A DNA stretch of 64,000 bases from a virus. The notes under the pieces were generated by a model, which searched no databases, was not told where the DNA came from, and was given only the letters and a program-made list of their open reading frames with translations. The DNA lies in the IMG/VR virus record IMGVR_UViG_3300022890_000014, positions 62,001 to 126,000 of that record. One strand, written 5' to 3'. This document shows, piece after piece, positions 8,722 through 17,309 of the stretch (positions are counted from its first letter, which is position 1; the number at the start of each line of letters is the position of its first letter). Made by a program: the position numbers and the translations under genes.

Positions 8722-9189
8722 ATGGACAGGCAGTACTACAAGGTCGTTAGAAGGCCGGAAAACTTCGTCGAAAAGTATCCTGAGTATGTATCTCAGTCAA
8801 GTATGGTATTCGAGCTGAAATATCGTCCTGATGAATGGACTAAGGCGATAGAAGGAACTGGCGTACTAGTTCACTACTTGGATGATGACGGACTATTTGA
8901 ACTTGCTAGATTCTTTAGACATGACCCATTTGCTGTTTTCAAAGTATCTGTTGAAGATGAAGTTCAGATGCCAAGCAAAAGGATTATAAGCAGCGGTTAC
9001 TCTGCGATAGTTGATAACTGGGTATATAGAAGTGGGATATTAGGAGAGGCTGAAGATTTGATTGCAGAATTTTGGGCTAATGAAAAACTTAATGTAAAAA
9101 CATCAACATGGCCCATACACTCCAAGGCATTCATAAGAGTCAAGTTGGTCAAAGAGGTGAATTATGAAGAAGTACTACATAATATATGA
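8722..9189 (+). CDS. Hypothetical protein
   Basis: A 155-residue acidic protein starting behind AAAGAGGTGTGTC. No motif is recognised. It overlaps the next gene by 26 bases, so the two are probably co-translated. Confidence 0.8.
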   Translation: MDRQYYKVVRRPENFVEKYPEYVSQSSMVFELKYRPDEWTKAIEGTGVLVHYLDDDGLFELARFFRHDPFAVFKVSVEDEVQMPSKRIISSGYSAIVDNWVYRSGILGEAEDLIAEFWANEKLNVKTSTWPIHSKAFIRVKLVKEVNYEEVLHNI

Positions 9190-9529
9190 GGACACAACTA
9201 GAGATTGGGTTGAACATATATTGAGAAACACTGGAAGGATGTGGACTAAATTCCTGTATCTCCCAGATGATAACGATGTTGCATACCTAAGGTGTATAGG
9301 CTACACATCTGAGAATAGAGGAACAGAAGCGGGGGATGTGCCCAAATCAACTCAGGAGTTTGCAGAGTTTGACAACACTCATAGAAAGACTCAGTATATA
9401 GACAGTATGCAGATGTTCGAGGAAGAAGACTTTCCAGAATACATGCCTTCTTTATTCAAGGTATACTTAGGTGAGTTTCCGTCAAAAGAAGAAGCTCTAG
9501 AATACTACAAGAATACAGATCTTGCGTAA
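9164..9529 (+). CDS. Hypothetical protein
   Basis: A 121-residue acidic protein with start ATG at 9164 behind AGAGGTGAATT. No family is recognised. It ends in Ala-stop (GCG TAA) supplied by the palindrome at 9524-9538. Confidence 0.8.
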   Translation: MKKYYIIYEDTTRDWVEHILRNTGRMWTKFLYLPDDNDVAYLRCIGYTSENRGTEAGDVPKSTQEFAEFDNTHRKTQYIDSMQMFEEEDFPEYMPSLFKVYLGEFPSKEEALEYYKNTDLA

Positions 9530-9538
9530 GGCTTACGC
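9524..9538. repeat. Palindrome copy, perfect
   Basis: Perfect core with central G. It provides the stop of the upstream gene, and the next ATG is 12 bases beyond it. Confidence 0.95.
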
Positions 9539-9550
9539 GAAGGACTAACA

Positions 9551-9886
9551 ATGACATTCTCAGAATTGTTTACGAATTTCCTGAAAGAAGAAAAGCTACT
9601 TAATGAAGGTGGAGAGTTCCGCACATGGGACAACAAACCAAGAATGATACGCAGAAACAGCAGTAACTTGGCGTCAAAACTATATAGCGAAGTAGTTAGA
9701 GCAAAGAGAGAAGATACCGGCATTATCTCTGATGAATGCTGTATTATATTCTGTACTGAAAATATGATTTCTGTAGTTGGCGGGGTAGACTCTATTCATG
9801 GTATAGAGAGTAAGCTGGAATACATGGATGAAAGAGCTTCTACTTCGGATTTTCCAACGCTACCAACTCCCCAACAAAAGAAGTAG
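9551..9886 (+). CDS. Hypothetical protein
   Basis: A 111-residue protein starting 12 bases after the palindrome, behind GAAGGACTAACA. No family is recognised. Its 3' end overlaps the convergent minus gene by 47 bases, an unusually deep convergent overlap. Confidence 0.7.
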   Translation: MTFSELFTNFLKEEKLLNEGGEFRTWDNKPRMIRRNSSNLASKLYSEVVRAKREDTGIISDECCIIFCTENMISVVGGVDSIHGIESKLEYMDERASTSDFPTLPTPQQKK

Positions 9887-10370
9887 GTAGCACATTCAGT
9901 GTGGCCTTGACTCTTCCAATTTCAGATGGCTTCAATTCAGAGATGGGAGTACCTGGGGCTATCTTGATTTCGATTGAGTCTCTAACGATACGAGAAGAAA
10001 CAAAGTCTATCTTACCAAGGATATTCTGAGTTTCTTTGTCTCTAATAACAATAGAGAAGGACTCTTCTGCGTTGGTCTTGCTAAACGGACATTTGATTGT
10101 GCGCTTGCTTGCAGCTAAGAGTTCATCGTATTCTTTTTTTACCGCACTGATAGTGACCTTGGCTTGCTGCCTCTTATTCCTGCTATCGTTGACTGTGTTA
10201 AAAACAGTCTCTAACTCGTACCCCCTCTCAATACCTTCGTTAATCATTGACTTGTCAATGGAATCCAGAATGTGAGTAACATCCATGAGGTGTTTTCTTG
10301 ACTTTCTCGGATCTATGATTACTGTAGATCCGTCACCAAATGCTGTTATCGGCTTTGCTTTTTTTGACAT
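9840..10370 (-). CDS. Hypothetical protein
   Basis: A 176-residue basic protein with a central coiled-coil-like helix and a beta-rich C-terminal half. No family is recognised. The start ATG at 10370 follows TTGGAGAAATC, and a near-consensus minus promoter lies at 10408-10436. Confidence 0.8.
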   Translation of the reverse strand: MSKKAKPITAFGDGSTVIIDPRKSRKHLMDVTHILDSIDKSMINEGIERGYELETVFNTVNDSRNKRQQAKVTISAVKKEYDELLAASKRTIKCPFSKTNAEESFSIVIRDKETQNILGKIDFVSSRIVRDSIEIKIAPGTPISELKPSEIGRVKATLNVLPTSFVGELVALENPK

Positions 10371-10407
10371 GATTTCTCCAATTTGTTTTTAATATAATGA
10401 CGTGCTG

Positions 10408-10436
10408 ATTGTAGACTATCAATCAGAGTAAGTCAA
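10408..10436 (-). promoter_or_regulatory. Sigma-70-like promoter
   Basis: On the minus strand, TTGACT (10436-10431) and TACAAT (10413-10408) are separated by exactly 17 bases, upstream of the gene starting at 10370. Confidence 0.65.
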
Positions 10437-10450
10437 CAGTAAGGATTGTA

Positions 10451-10975
10451 ATGATGCTGGATACACTTATGGTTATGGATGTTGACATTCTGACAAAGCG
10501 CGTGTCAGTGGCTAGGTTCCGACTTAGACCATTAGGACTGATAGGTGTTGTATACGGAGAGTCTGAGTATCCTTATGATGATATAGCCGACATACTGAGA
10601 CAAGCAACTATATGGCAGACGTATGATAGAAACTCTATCCTACTAATACCTGATGGTGCTATGTCTCTTGAATGGTCTTCTTTCTTCTCTTGCTATGTAA
10701 AAAGAGAGAATGGTAGAGAAAAGCTAGTTAGTTACTGTGGACCGTTCGATGGATTCCATCTTGAGCCAGTATCAGATAAAATAAAGCTCTACTCTTTGTC
10801 TGGCAAGTTTATAGATATGATCGAGAAGAACCCTATAGAGAGGGAGTTGGAAGAGACTATTCTAAATAAAGAAGAGTGGGACTGGATGTCATCAGCAGCT
10901 ATAGCACACCTCTTCAATAGAGGGTTGTGCAGCGAAACCAATAACATGAACGGAGTCCCAGTGTTGAAGTTCTAG
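10451..10975 (+). CDS. Hypothetical protein
   Basis: A 174-residue protein starting behind GTAAGGATTGTA. The N-terminal MLDTLMVMDVDIL segment looks like a beta strand followed by acidic residues, but no catalytic motif follows. The stop codon overlaps the stop of the convergent gene (TAG/CTA). Confidence 0.75.
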   Translation: MMLDTLMVMDVDILTKRVSVARFRLRPLGLIGVVYGESEYPYDDIADILRQATIWQTYDRNSILLIPDGAMSLEWSSFFSCYVKRENGREKLVSYCGPFDGFHLEPVSDKIKLYSLSGKFIDMIEKNPIERELEETILNKEEWDWMSSAAIAHLFNRGLCSETNNMNGVPVLKF

Positions 10976-11241
10976 AATAGGTCTTTTAGCTTAGGATTAA
11001 TTTTCTCACTAACAACCACTTCGTCTGCAATTTCTCCATCGTGGAATGTAATGGAAACTTTGTCAGGATTGCCTATCGAACTATTGAGAGAGACAGACCT
11101 GACTCCATTGTCCTTCATATACTTCTCAAGCTTATTGCTTGCCTTTGTCAGTCGCCTTTTTGAATCATAGAGGCGACAGTATTTTCTATGCTTATCTCTT
11201 ACCAATTGTGCTGCTTTTTTAGCGATTTCTTCTGAACTCAT
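10972..11241 (-). CDS. Small basic hypothetical protein
   Basis: An 89-residue protein. The N-terminal two thirds are basic and helical, and the C-terminus is beta-rich. It starts within the end of the upstream gene (23-base overlap). No family is recognised. Confidence 0.7.
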   Translation of the reverse strand: MSSEEIAKKAAQLVRDKHRKYCRLYDSKRRLTKASNKLEKYMKDNGVRSVSLNSSIGNPDKVSITFHDGEIADEVVVSEKINPKLKDLF

Positions 11242-11539
11242 TTTTTGCTTCTCCTTGTATTGTATCCATTATGCGCATAGACTTCCTTGGGTTCTCTTTG
11301 AATTCAACTTCGAGTCCAATGACCCAATCTCTGACATCTTTATCACTTTGATTTTCTACGCAATACCCCTTAAGTATTGCGATTAGTGTTTCTAAGAAGC
11401 TGGCTATATCATCATCTGCATCTTGACTACCCGATGATAACAGATCTTTCATCCATTTGTGAATCTTGAGAGAATCACTTTCAGCACTATCCATTTCGTG
11501 ATTGTATGCGGCGATAACTTTTTCTTCAATATTGAACAT
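11219..11539 (-). CDS. Small acidic hypothetical protein
   Basis: A 106-residue acidic helical protein and the first gene of a two-gene minus operon. It starts about 15 bases from a degenerate palindrome at 11554. No family is recognised. Confidence 0.7.
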   Translation of the reverse strand: MFNIEEKVIAAYNHEMDSAESDSLKIHKWMKDLLSSGSQDADDDIASFLETLIAILKGYCVENQSDKDVRDWVIGLEVEFKENPRKSMRIMDTIQGEAKNEFRRNR

Positions 11540-11553
11540 CTATTTCTCCGTTT

Positions 11554-11568
11554 GCGTAAGGCTTACTC
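11554..11568. repeat. Palindrome copy, one mismatch
   Basis: GCGTAAGGCTTACTC matches the core except at position 14. Confidence 0.8.
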
Positions 11569-11743
11569 ATTTCTATTCTTCTCCAATTTATAGGCTGAAT
11601 TGCCTACTAGATTACTTATACCTAGTTATTTCTCTATGCAAGAAGCGTGCCAACTATGAATGATGTGTTATCCTAGGGGTACATAGAGCATTACTTTATG
11701 CAGATGAACATTGTATCGAACGCGCAACAGAATGCTCGCTGTG

Positions 11744-11768
11744 TTGCTCTCTGCTATCCTCAGAGCAA
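11744..11768. repeat. Inverted repeat TTGCTCT / AGAGCAA
   Basis: Seven perfect pairs around an 11-base loop, inside the non-coding region. Confidence 0.6.
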
Positions 11769-11845
11769 TCCTAGTGGATATAATCACCTAGGGAATTGAC
11801 CAGCACGGCTCAGGATTATAATGAGGAAGCTATGAGCTAGACAAT

Positions 11846-11860
11846 TGGTAAGCCTTACTC
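11846..11860. repeat. Palindrome copy, degenerate
   Basis: TGGTAAGCCTTACTC differs from the core at three positions. Confidence 0.5.
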
Positions 11861-12132
11861 ATGAGCCGTTTCGATTCTCACCATTACTATTTGACCAGAA
11901 GCACTCTGATAGCTCCTGACAGCAAATTCTGCATAGGCTTACATACTCATTTGATACGATGTTCATCTGGACACCTAGAATCCACTCTGTGGGCACCATA
12001 TGAAGGATTCCTATATACTCATCAATTCCTACCAAACTAGTTCCCCCTAAAACAGACTTCAGACATATATACAGCCCCGCAGGTAGGTCATGAGAACCAA
12101 ATCGGAGAAAGTGATAAAACAGTTTATTTGAG

Positions 12133-12167
12133 AAAACTAATACAAGGGGTAAAACTAATACAGGGGT
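12133..12167 (+). repeat. Tandem direct repeat, iteron-like
   Basis: AAAACTAATACAAGGGGT (12133-12150) is followed immediately by AAAACTAATACAGGGGT (12151-12167), which lacks one A. Confidence 0.7.
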
Positions 12168-12204
12168 TGGAGGGACGAGGAAGAAAAAAGAATAGTATAT
12201 ATGA

Positions 12205-12238
12205 ATATATATTTAAGTTTATATATTTAAATATATAT
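12205..12238. repeat. AT-only inverted repeat
   Basis: ATATATATTTAA (12205-12216) pairs perfectly with TTAAATATATAT (12227-12238) within a roughly 50-base stretch of A and T only interrupted by two or three G. It is a candidate unwinding element. Confidence 0.7.
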
Positions 12239-12554
12239 AGTATTATTACTGGGTGGGCTGGCTGGGGTTAGAGATTTGCGCTTAGAATGCCTTACGGATT
12301 GAGTACTTAGAATTTTTTATTGACTATTTTCTTGATACCCATTGACAAGCAAAACGCATATATACGAGCTTACGCAACTTGGAAAAACATAAGTCCTCTA
12401 TCTATTATAATTGCTCTTTTGCGCTTTTTGTGGAAACAAACTATTAATGAGTGACAAAAAACGTCACTGTGGAATCACACAAGTATATGCATTTTGTGTT
12501 TTCTATAAGTTGGCATACTTCTTGCATAGAATATTTGCATACATTTATTCAAGT

Positions 12555-12569
12555 GCGTAAGCCTTACAT
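12555..12569. repeat. Palindrome copy, two mismatches
   Basis: GCGTAAGCCTTACAT lies two bases upstream of a TGGTATAAG motif before the primase gene. Confidence 0.7.
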
Positions 12570-12570
12570 G

Positions 12571-12579
12571 TGGTATAAG
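12571..12579 (+). promoter_or_regulatory. Extended -10 promoter motif TGGTATAAG
   Basis: It lies 60 bases before the primase-helicase ATG. The region at -35 is not canonical, as expected for extended -10 promoters. It abuts a degenerate palindrome, so a palindrome-binding protein would compete with RNA polymerase here. Confidence 0.45.
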
Positions 12580-12639
12580 AATAACAGCATATCACGAACT
12601 TAATCGCCACTATAGCCATAATCATCAACCGAGGTAATA

Positions 12640-15600
12640 ATGAACAGAACTACGGTAATTCAGAGGTACTCAGAAGCTATAGCTCCGTACTACAAGCCGC
12701 ATGGTCTTGTTGAGGTATGGGCTACAGGAAGTAAGAAAAAATGGACAAGGATAAGAATAGAGAACATCTCAGCGTGGACTGAAGCTGTAGGGAATACAGA
12801 CGTACATTGTACTCTACAGCAGTTCAAGATTCATCCAACACCATTCGAGGGAAAAGACAAGCATAGTGAGCCATACATAGCTCCGATATTCTTTGAGTTC
12901 GATGCATCAGAAAAGAGAGGGACAACACTAGAAGACTCTCGTAAGGATGCAATGAAGCTATGCACGTTCATTATAAACTCTGTCAATCCAGCCAAAGGAG
13001 TGTTGCGTATCTGGTACTCGGGGAGTCGAGGCTTCCACATTACAATAGATCCTCGTATGTTTGGCATACTACCAGACCCAGAACTACACATGTTCTACAA
13101 GGTTATTGCATTCCATTACGCAGAATTACTTAACTTGAAAACTCTAGACGAACAGGTGTATTCTGTACGAAGAACATTTAGGTTGCCAGATTCTAAGCGA
13201 AGTACTCAATGGGAGAGGGGTAAAGGAGACCTTGTAGACCAGCACAAGGTCGAGATAGAGTTCAATGAACTAGACATGATGTCTGTCGATGAGATACGAG
13301 AATTAGGAAGTGAGCCAAGAGGAGCACTATATAGTGACGAAGAGCTTGCTAGTATAGAGTTCAACCCAGACAGCACAAAATGGCTAAGGCATGCATACCA
13401 AGAGTTTCAGAATGAAAAAAGACTGAAAAACACGTCAAATAAGACTAAGGTTGTCATCAAAGCTGCTGATGACCAATCATTCCCAATATGTATAAAAGCT
13501 ATACTTGAATATGAGTTCGCAACAGACAAGCGCAATAAAGCCTGTTTGTCGTTGCTTTGTTTCCTAAATGATAGTGGTCGGTCGTATGATGACTCATGGG
13601 CTATCATTGAGGAATGGACAAGAGGTATTCCCTGGGACACTAAAAAAGAGGAAGAAAGAGTAGCAAACGCAAGAGCAATCATGCGTCGTGTGTTTACTGA
13701 AGACTCTATATACAACTTCGAGTGTCAATTTATCAGGTCGTGTGCTGGTGTTAACAACTCAAATAACGAGGTGTCAATACCATGTCTATACAACAACTGT
13801 AAGTTTGTCGAGAGTTCTGAGACAAGTTCAAGTGATGCTCCTAGAATTGAGCTTCAAGAATTCATCAGACCTGAGTACAATCGGACTCCGTGTAAGGCTT
13901 ACGCACACCTAATTGGCTTCATGGATAGAGCATTTTCTGTTCCAGCACAAGTAAGACTTAGTTGTCCTCATATTCTCAGTGATGGGAATACTCATCTTGT
14001 TCTTTGCGATACATGTGCAATGCCTAGTACTTCTGAGCAAATAAGCAGCGAAGATACACACGGGCAGGCATTGTCTAGAACAATGGAGATAAACCTCTTA
14101 CGTAATGGACTAGCCTTAATTGACGTGACATCTAAGATGAAGAAAGGGATGATACGTAGCTTGGCTGGTATTCATCCAAAGTGCCAGTCGTGGAGGATGG
14201 AAGAGGTTCAGAGTGCCACTATTAGACAGGTGATGCTTAAACCTCCATCAATTGATGAGTCGTCGTCTTCAGTATGGGATGCAGAAAGCTTTGAGGCTAA
14301 AAAGCAAGTAGGATTCCTAGCTACTAGAGAAGAAGACTCTATCTTGTCAAAAGAGAATACCGAAGTAGAGATTGTTGCTATGCCAATGGCATCACCTAAA
14401 GACCAGAGTATTCATCTTGCTATTTCTGGCATGACTAGTAGTGAGTCTGACTTAGATAAGTTTACAGTCACAGACGAGCTAAAGGAGCAACTATACTCTA
14501 TACATGCTGTAAAAGAAGGAGATACGGTAGAAGGTAAAGTCTTTGATAGAATACAGAAGATTGCATCACATATAGGTATTAGAGGAAGAGATGAGTTGAT
14601 ACTAGCAATGGACTTGGTGTTTCACTCAACTATGGCAGTAAAGCTAAGTGAGAAGGACATCGAAGAAAGAGGCTGGATGCAGTTGCTAGTCGTTGGAGAT
14701 CCAGGGCAAGGCAAGAGTAGTATCAGCAAAAGCCTCATGCGACATTACAATCTTGGACGCTCGATAGAATGTGGAGGCGCATCACGCACAGGCATCGTAT
14801 ATAGTATTGACATTACAAAGTACGGAAAAATGCTTGTTTGGGGTGTACTACCACAAGAGGATAGGCGACTGGTTGTAATAGATGAGTTCCACCAGTTAGA
14901 CGCAGAAGACCTTGAGATGATGACAGGTATGAGATCGTCAGGAATAGTAAAGGTCAATCGTATAGTTAGTGGAACAACACTATGTAGAACCAGAATGATA
15001 TTCCTTGCGAACCCTCCTGGTGATGGCAAGCTAGATGGGTACAGCTTCGGAATCAAGGCTATTAATGCGGTTATGACTAAGCAGCAAGATATACGCAGAC
15101 TTGACCTAGCTTCTATATGTAGGTCTGGTGATGTTAGCTTGGAAGATCTTAATAAGGTCTCTACAGATGGAGACTACGGAGAATATGAACCAAACTCTTG
15201 CAAGAACCTAATCTTATGGGCATGGACAAGGAAGACAGAACATATCAAATGGACTGAGCAGGCTGTTACTACTCTGATGAAGCAGTCTATTGATATAGCT
15301 AGATGGCTTGAGTGCGACATATCACTTGCAGAAGGTAGCGACATGAGATTCAGGCTTGCTAGGATAGCTCAGTCTGTTGCAGCCATGTGCTACTCATCTG
15401 ATTCCGAAGGCGAGAACCTTTGGATAAAACCAGAACATGTTGAGTTCGCAGCAGATGTATTTGTGCAATTGTCTACATCTGTTGGCAAAATGAACCTTCA
15501 TGTATATGCAAAGTCGTGGCAAGCAAGAAACACACTAACCGACAAGCAAAGAGAGGACTTAGGCAGAACACTAACTGGTAATACATGGTTCTTGGTGTTC

Positions 15601-15867
15601 TGTGATCACATGCTAACTCACGACTTCTTTCGCAAGGAAGATGTATCTGTATTGGTCGATATGGACGTTGAAGACTTTAAGGAGCTATGGAAGTTCCTTA
15701 TCCGTTCAAACATGATAGAACAAGCTAAGGGCGGCAGAGGATTCAGAAAGAACCCTAAGTTCACCCTGTGGCTAGGAGAACATATAAAAGGGATGAAGCC
15801 AGAAGAAATATCTAACTCTGTAACTCTTTCTGGAGATCAGTATCTTGGTGATGCTGAGTATGAATGA
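12640..15867 (+). CDS. AEP primase fused to MCM-like AAA+ helicase
   Basis: This 1075-residue fusion carries two replication activities. The N-terminal part has archaeo-eukaryotic primase motifs: FEFD (85-88), SGSRGFH with His133, and D170 followed by RRTFRLPDS (177-185). The C-terminal part is an AAA+ domain with Walker A GDPGQGKSS (686-694), Walker B IDEFH (Asp748, Glu749) and an ANPP sensor-1 segment near 790. Between Walker A and B the arrangement (GGASRTGIVYS, then a strand and VIDE) follows MCM helicases rather than DnaB. It should synthesise primers and unwind DNA at the fork. The start follows CCGAGGTAATA. A palindrome variant at 13890 is read as CKAYA within the linker. AEP-MCM fusions are known in some Bacillus integrated elements; I do not recall them as common in myoviruses. 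Confidence 0.88.
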   Translation: MNRTTVIQRYSEAIAPYYKPHGLVEVWATGSKKKWTRIRIENISAWTEAVGNTDVHCTLQQFKIHPTPFEGKDKHSEPYIAPIFFEFDASEKRGTTLEDSRKDAMKLCTFIINSVNPAKGVLRIWYSGSRGFHITIDPRMFGILPDPELHMFYKVIAFHYAELLNLKTLDEQVYSVRRTFRLPDSKRSTQWERGKGDLVDQHKVEIEFNELDMMSVDEIRELGSEPRGALYSDEELASIEFNPDSTKWLRHAYQEFQNEKRLKNTSNKTKVVIKAADDQSFPICIKAILEYEFATDKRNKACLSLLCFLNDSGRSYDDSWAIIEEWTRGIPWDTKKEEERVANARAIMRRVFTEDSIYNFECQFIRSCAGVNNSNNEVSIPCLYNNCKFVESSETSSSDAPRIELQEFIRPEYNRTPCKAYAHLIGFMDRAFSVPAQVRLSCPHILSDGNTHLVLCDTCAMPSTSEQISSEDTHGQALSRTMEINLLRNGLALIDVTSKMKKGMIRSLAGIHPKCQSWRMEEVQSATIRQVMLKPPSIDESSSSVWDAESFEAKKQVGFLATREEDSILSKENTEVEIVAMPMASPKDQSIHLAISGMTSSESDLDKFTVTDELKEQLYSIHAVKEGDTVEGKVFDRIQKIASHIGIRGRDELILAMDLVFHSTMAVKLSEKDIEERGWMQLLVVGDPGQGKSSISKSLMRHYNLGRSIECGGASRTGIVYSIDITKYGKMLVWGVLPQEDRRLVVIDEFHQLDAEDLEMMTGMRSSGIVKVNRIVSGTTLCRTRMIFLANPPGDGKLDGYSFGIKAINAVMTKQQDIRRLDLASICRSGDVSLEDLNKVSTDGDYGEYEPNSCKNLILWAWTRKTEHIKWTEQAVTTLMKQSIDIARWLECDISLAEGSDMRFRLARIAQSVAAMCYSSDSEGENLWIKPEHVEFAADVFVQLSTSVGKMNLHVYAKSWQARNTLTDKQREDLGRTLTGNTWFLVFCDHMLTHDFFRKEDVSVLVDMDVEDFKELWKFLIRSNMIEQAKGGRGFRKNPKFTLWLGEHIKGMKPEEISNSVTLSGDQYLGDAEYE
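13890..13904. repeat. Palindrome copy inside primase-helicase gene, one mismatch
   Basis: GTGTAAGGCTTACGC lies in the coding sequence in the frame read C-K-A-Y-A, which avoids the TAA. Confidence 0.85.
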
Positions 15868-15884
15868 TAGGTGTAAAATTCCTA

Positions 15885-15913
15885 TTGACTTAATCACTAC
15901 GATGTGAGATAGT
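15885..15913 (+). promoter_or_regulatory. Weak promoter candidate
   Basis: TTGACT (15885-15890), a 17-base spacer, then GATAGT (15908-15913). It precedes the terminator at 15928, so a transcript would either be very short or read through into the next operon. Confidence 0.3.
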
Positions 15914-15927
15914 GCCTGTTGGTACTA

Positions 15928-15964
15928 AGAGCAAGGTGTACCAGATATATCTTGCTCTTTTTTT
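15928..15964 (+). terminator. Intrinsic terminator
   Basis: AGAGCAAG (15928-15935) pairs with CTTGCTCT (15951-15958), followed by seven T. It ends the primase-helicase transcript. Confidence 0.8.
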
Positions 15965-15966
15965 AA

Positions 15967-16023
15967 TGCGTAAGAAGTATCATGTAAGTATCATGTAAGT
16001 ATTACTTACGTAAGGCTTACGCA
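15967..16023. repeat. Composite palindrome element
   Basis: A half-site TGCGTAAG (15967) is followed by two 11-base tandem units containing ATCATGTAAG, a CTTAC half-site, and a palindrome at 16008-16022 (one mismatch, ACG for GCG). Related composites occur on the minus strand at 35144-35189 and in reduced form at 51940-51982. The GTAAG spacing suggests cooperative protein binding. It lies directly upstream of the ribosome binding site of the next gene. Confidence 0.75.
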
Positions 16024-16040
16024 AACAATTGGAGAAGGTA

Positions 16041-17270
16041 ATGAGCAAAGAAGTTATTGATAAGAACAAAAAAGAGTTTAGTGAGGCTGTTATGAATAAT
16101 GATAGGCTAAAGATTGCCGAACTGACTAAAGGCGACAAAGAGATTGAAGTCAGCAGCATGTTCGATGATGACGAAGAGATTGAGATTTCTGGAGATCTCG
16201 GTGTTACGAATCCAGATGAATACAGAGAGATGGCTGCGGAGCTAACCAAAGGTACAACCCATAAGAAAGTCAACGATTCAGATTTAATGAAGGATCAGAG
16301 AGTAATCAACCTACTCACAGAAAAGATCCCAGAAGTTGGAGGACTGTACAAAGAGTATCCAGAAGACTTCAGCATGAAGGATGTCATCTCAGAAACAATG
16401 AAGCTTATCTTCTTGACCGCTGGCATGGCTAAAGAGTCCGGTATCTCACTTGGTGCTATCGAAAACGATTCTGAAAGTCTCAGCAGATTCGTTGGCACGA
16501 TCTCTGACGAAATACAAGAACGACTAAACATCTATCGCCCAGCAGGAAAAGATGCTGCCAGAATCCGCATGGGTGAGTGGCTTGTGTCAAACTCTGACAA
16601 TCAAGTTATGTTTGTCAATGCTTTGTCTGGTTTTCCCGATGGAAGCTTGGCTTATATTATAGCTGGAGCAAACGAAGAGTTCGTTACTCTTGAAATCGAT
16701 CCTGATGTTGTTGGCCTGTATTCCTTCTATGGTGAGAATGGATTCAGCAAAAACATTAAACCAGACCAGAAACAACTCAAGCCCGCTATCTTTATTAAGA
16801 GATGGGATGAGATTCTTGAGTACGGATTCTGCCTAACAAAGAGAGTCGATCTTGTTGACGGTATGCATCCAGAAGCTTCTACTCCAGAAGAAAACAAAAG
16901 AGGTGCTGTTAGTTATCCTGAAGTAGCACCAGGAGCAGAAGCAGGTTCTATCGTGTATCCAGAGAGTCTTCTTCCTACAGAGCCTATTCTTAAGAAGAAA
17001 ATGGAGAGTGACTTCAATGACCTCTCTTCAGAAGATAAAAACAAAATTGCAACGCTATCTCTAACGGATGGAAATTCTGCTATTGAGATATGTGTCAGAA
17101 ATAATGTCGATCCAAGCTCGTTTGTCAGAGCCATGTCTCAGAATGGGTACAGCATCGATAAAGAACACGGTGTGTTTGTGACAACTCCTGCTGAAGCACC
17201 TGTTGTCGATGAAACACCAGAAGACAACACAGGCAACGCACTTAGCTCTATGATGAACTTCATGGGATAG
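16041..17270 (+). CDS. Hypothetical protein
   Basis: ATG at 16041 follows TTGGAGAAGGTA; the in-frame TTG at 16029 is part of that site. The 409-residue product is acidic, with a helical N-terminal half, a mixed central domain and a low-complexity C-terminal linker. No family is recognised. As first gene of the operon encoding the Gp3-like and ParB-like proteins, it may serve DNA metabolism. Confidence 0.8.
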   Translation: MSKEVIDKNKKEFSEAVMNNDRLKIAELTKGDKEIEVSSMFDDDEEIEISGDLGVTNPDEYREMAAELTKGTTHKKVNDSDLMKDQRVINLLTEKIPEVGGLYKEYPEDFSMKDVISETMKLIFLTAGMAKESGISLGAIENDSESLSRFVGTISDEIQERLNIYRPAGKDAARIRMGEWLVSNSDNQVMFVNALSGFPDGSLAYIIAGANEEFVTLEIDPDVVGLYSFYGENGFSKNIKPDQKQLKPAIFIKRWDEILEYGFCLTKRVDLVDGMHPEASTPEENKRGAVSYPEVAPGAEAGSIVYPESLLPTEPILKKKMESDFNDLSSEDKNKIATLSLTDGNSAIEICVRNNVDPSSFVRAMSQNGYSIDKEHGVFVTTPAEAPVVDETPEDNTGNALSSMMNFMG

Positions 17271-17309
17271 ATTAACTACCTCTTCACACAAAACACGGAG
17301 AAATAAAAG

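Larger units (their letters stand above)
11540..12639. other. Non-coding 1.1 kb region, candidate replication origin
   Basis: No convincing gene is present. It lies between divergent transcription units, directly upstream of the primase-helicase gene. It holds three degenerate palindromes (11554, 11846, 12555), hairpin arms TTGCTCT/AGAGCAA (11744-11768), a CCTAGTG/CACCTAGG stem with one bulge (11771-11793), an 18/17-base tandem direct repeat (12133-12167), and a 12-base AT inverted repeat (12205-12238). The last two resemble iterons and a DNA-unwinding element. The origin assignment is inference from position and composition. Confidence 0.45.

Noticed and set aside
10364-10398. Plus-strand TTGACA and TATAAT
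   Set aside because: The spacer would be 23 bases, too long for sigma-70, and the TTGACA overlaps the start codon of the minus gene.
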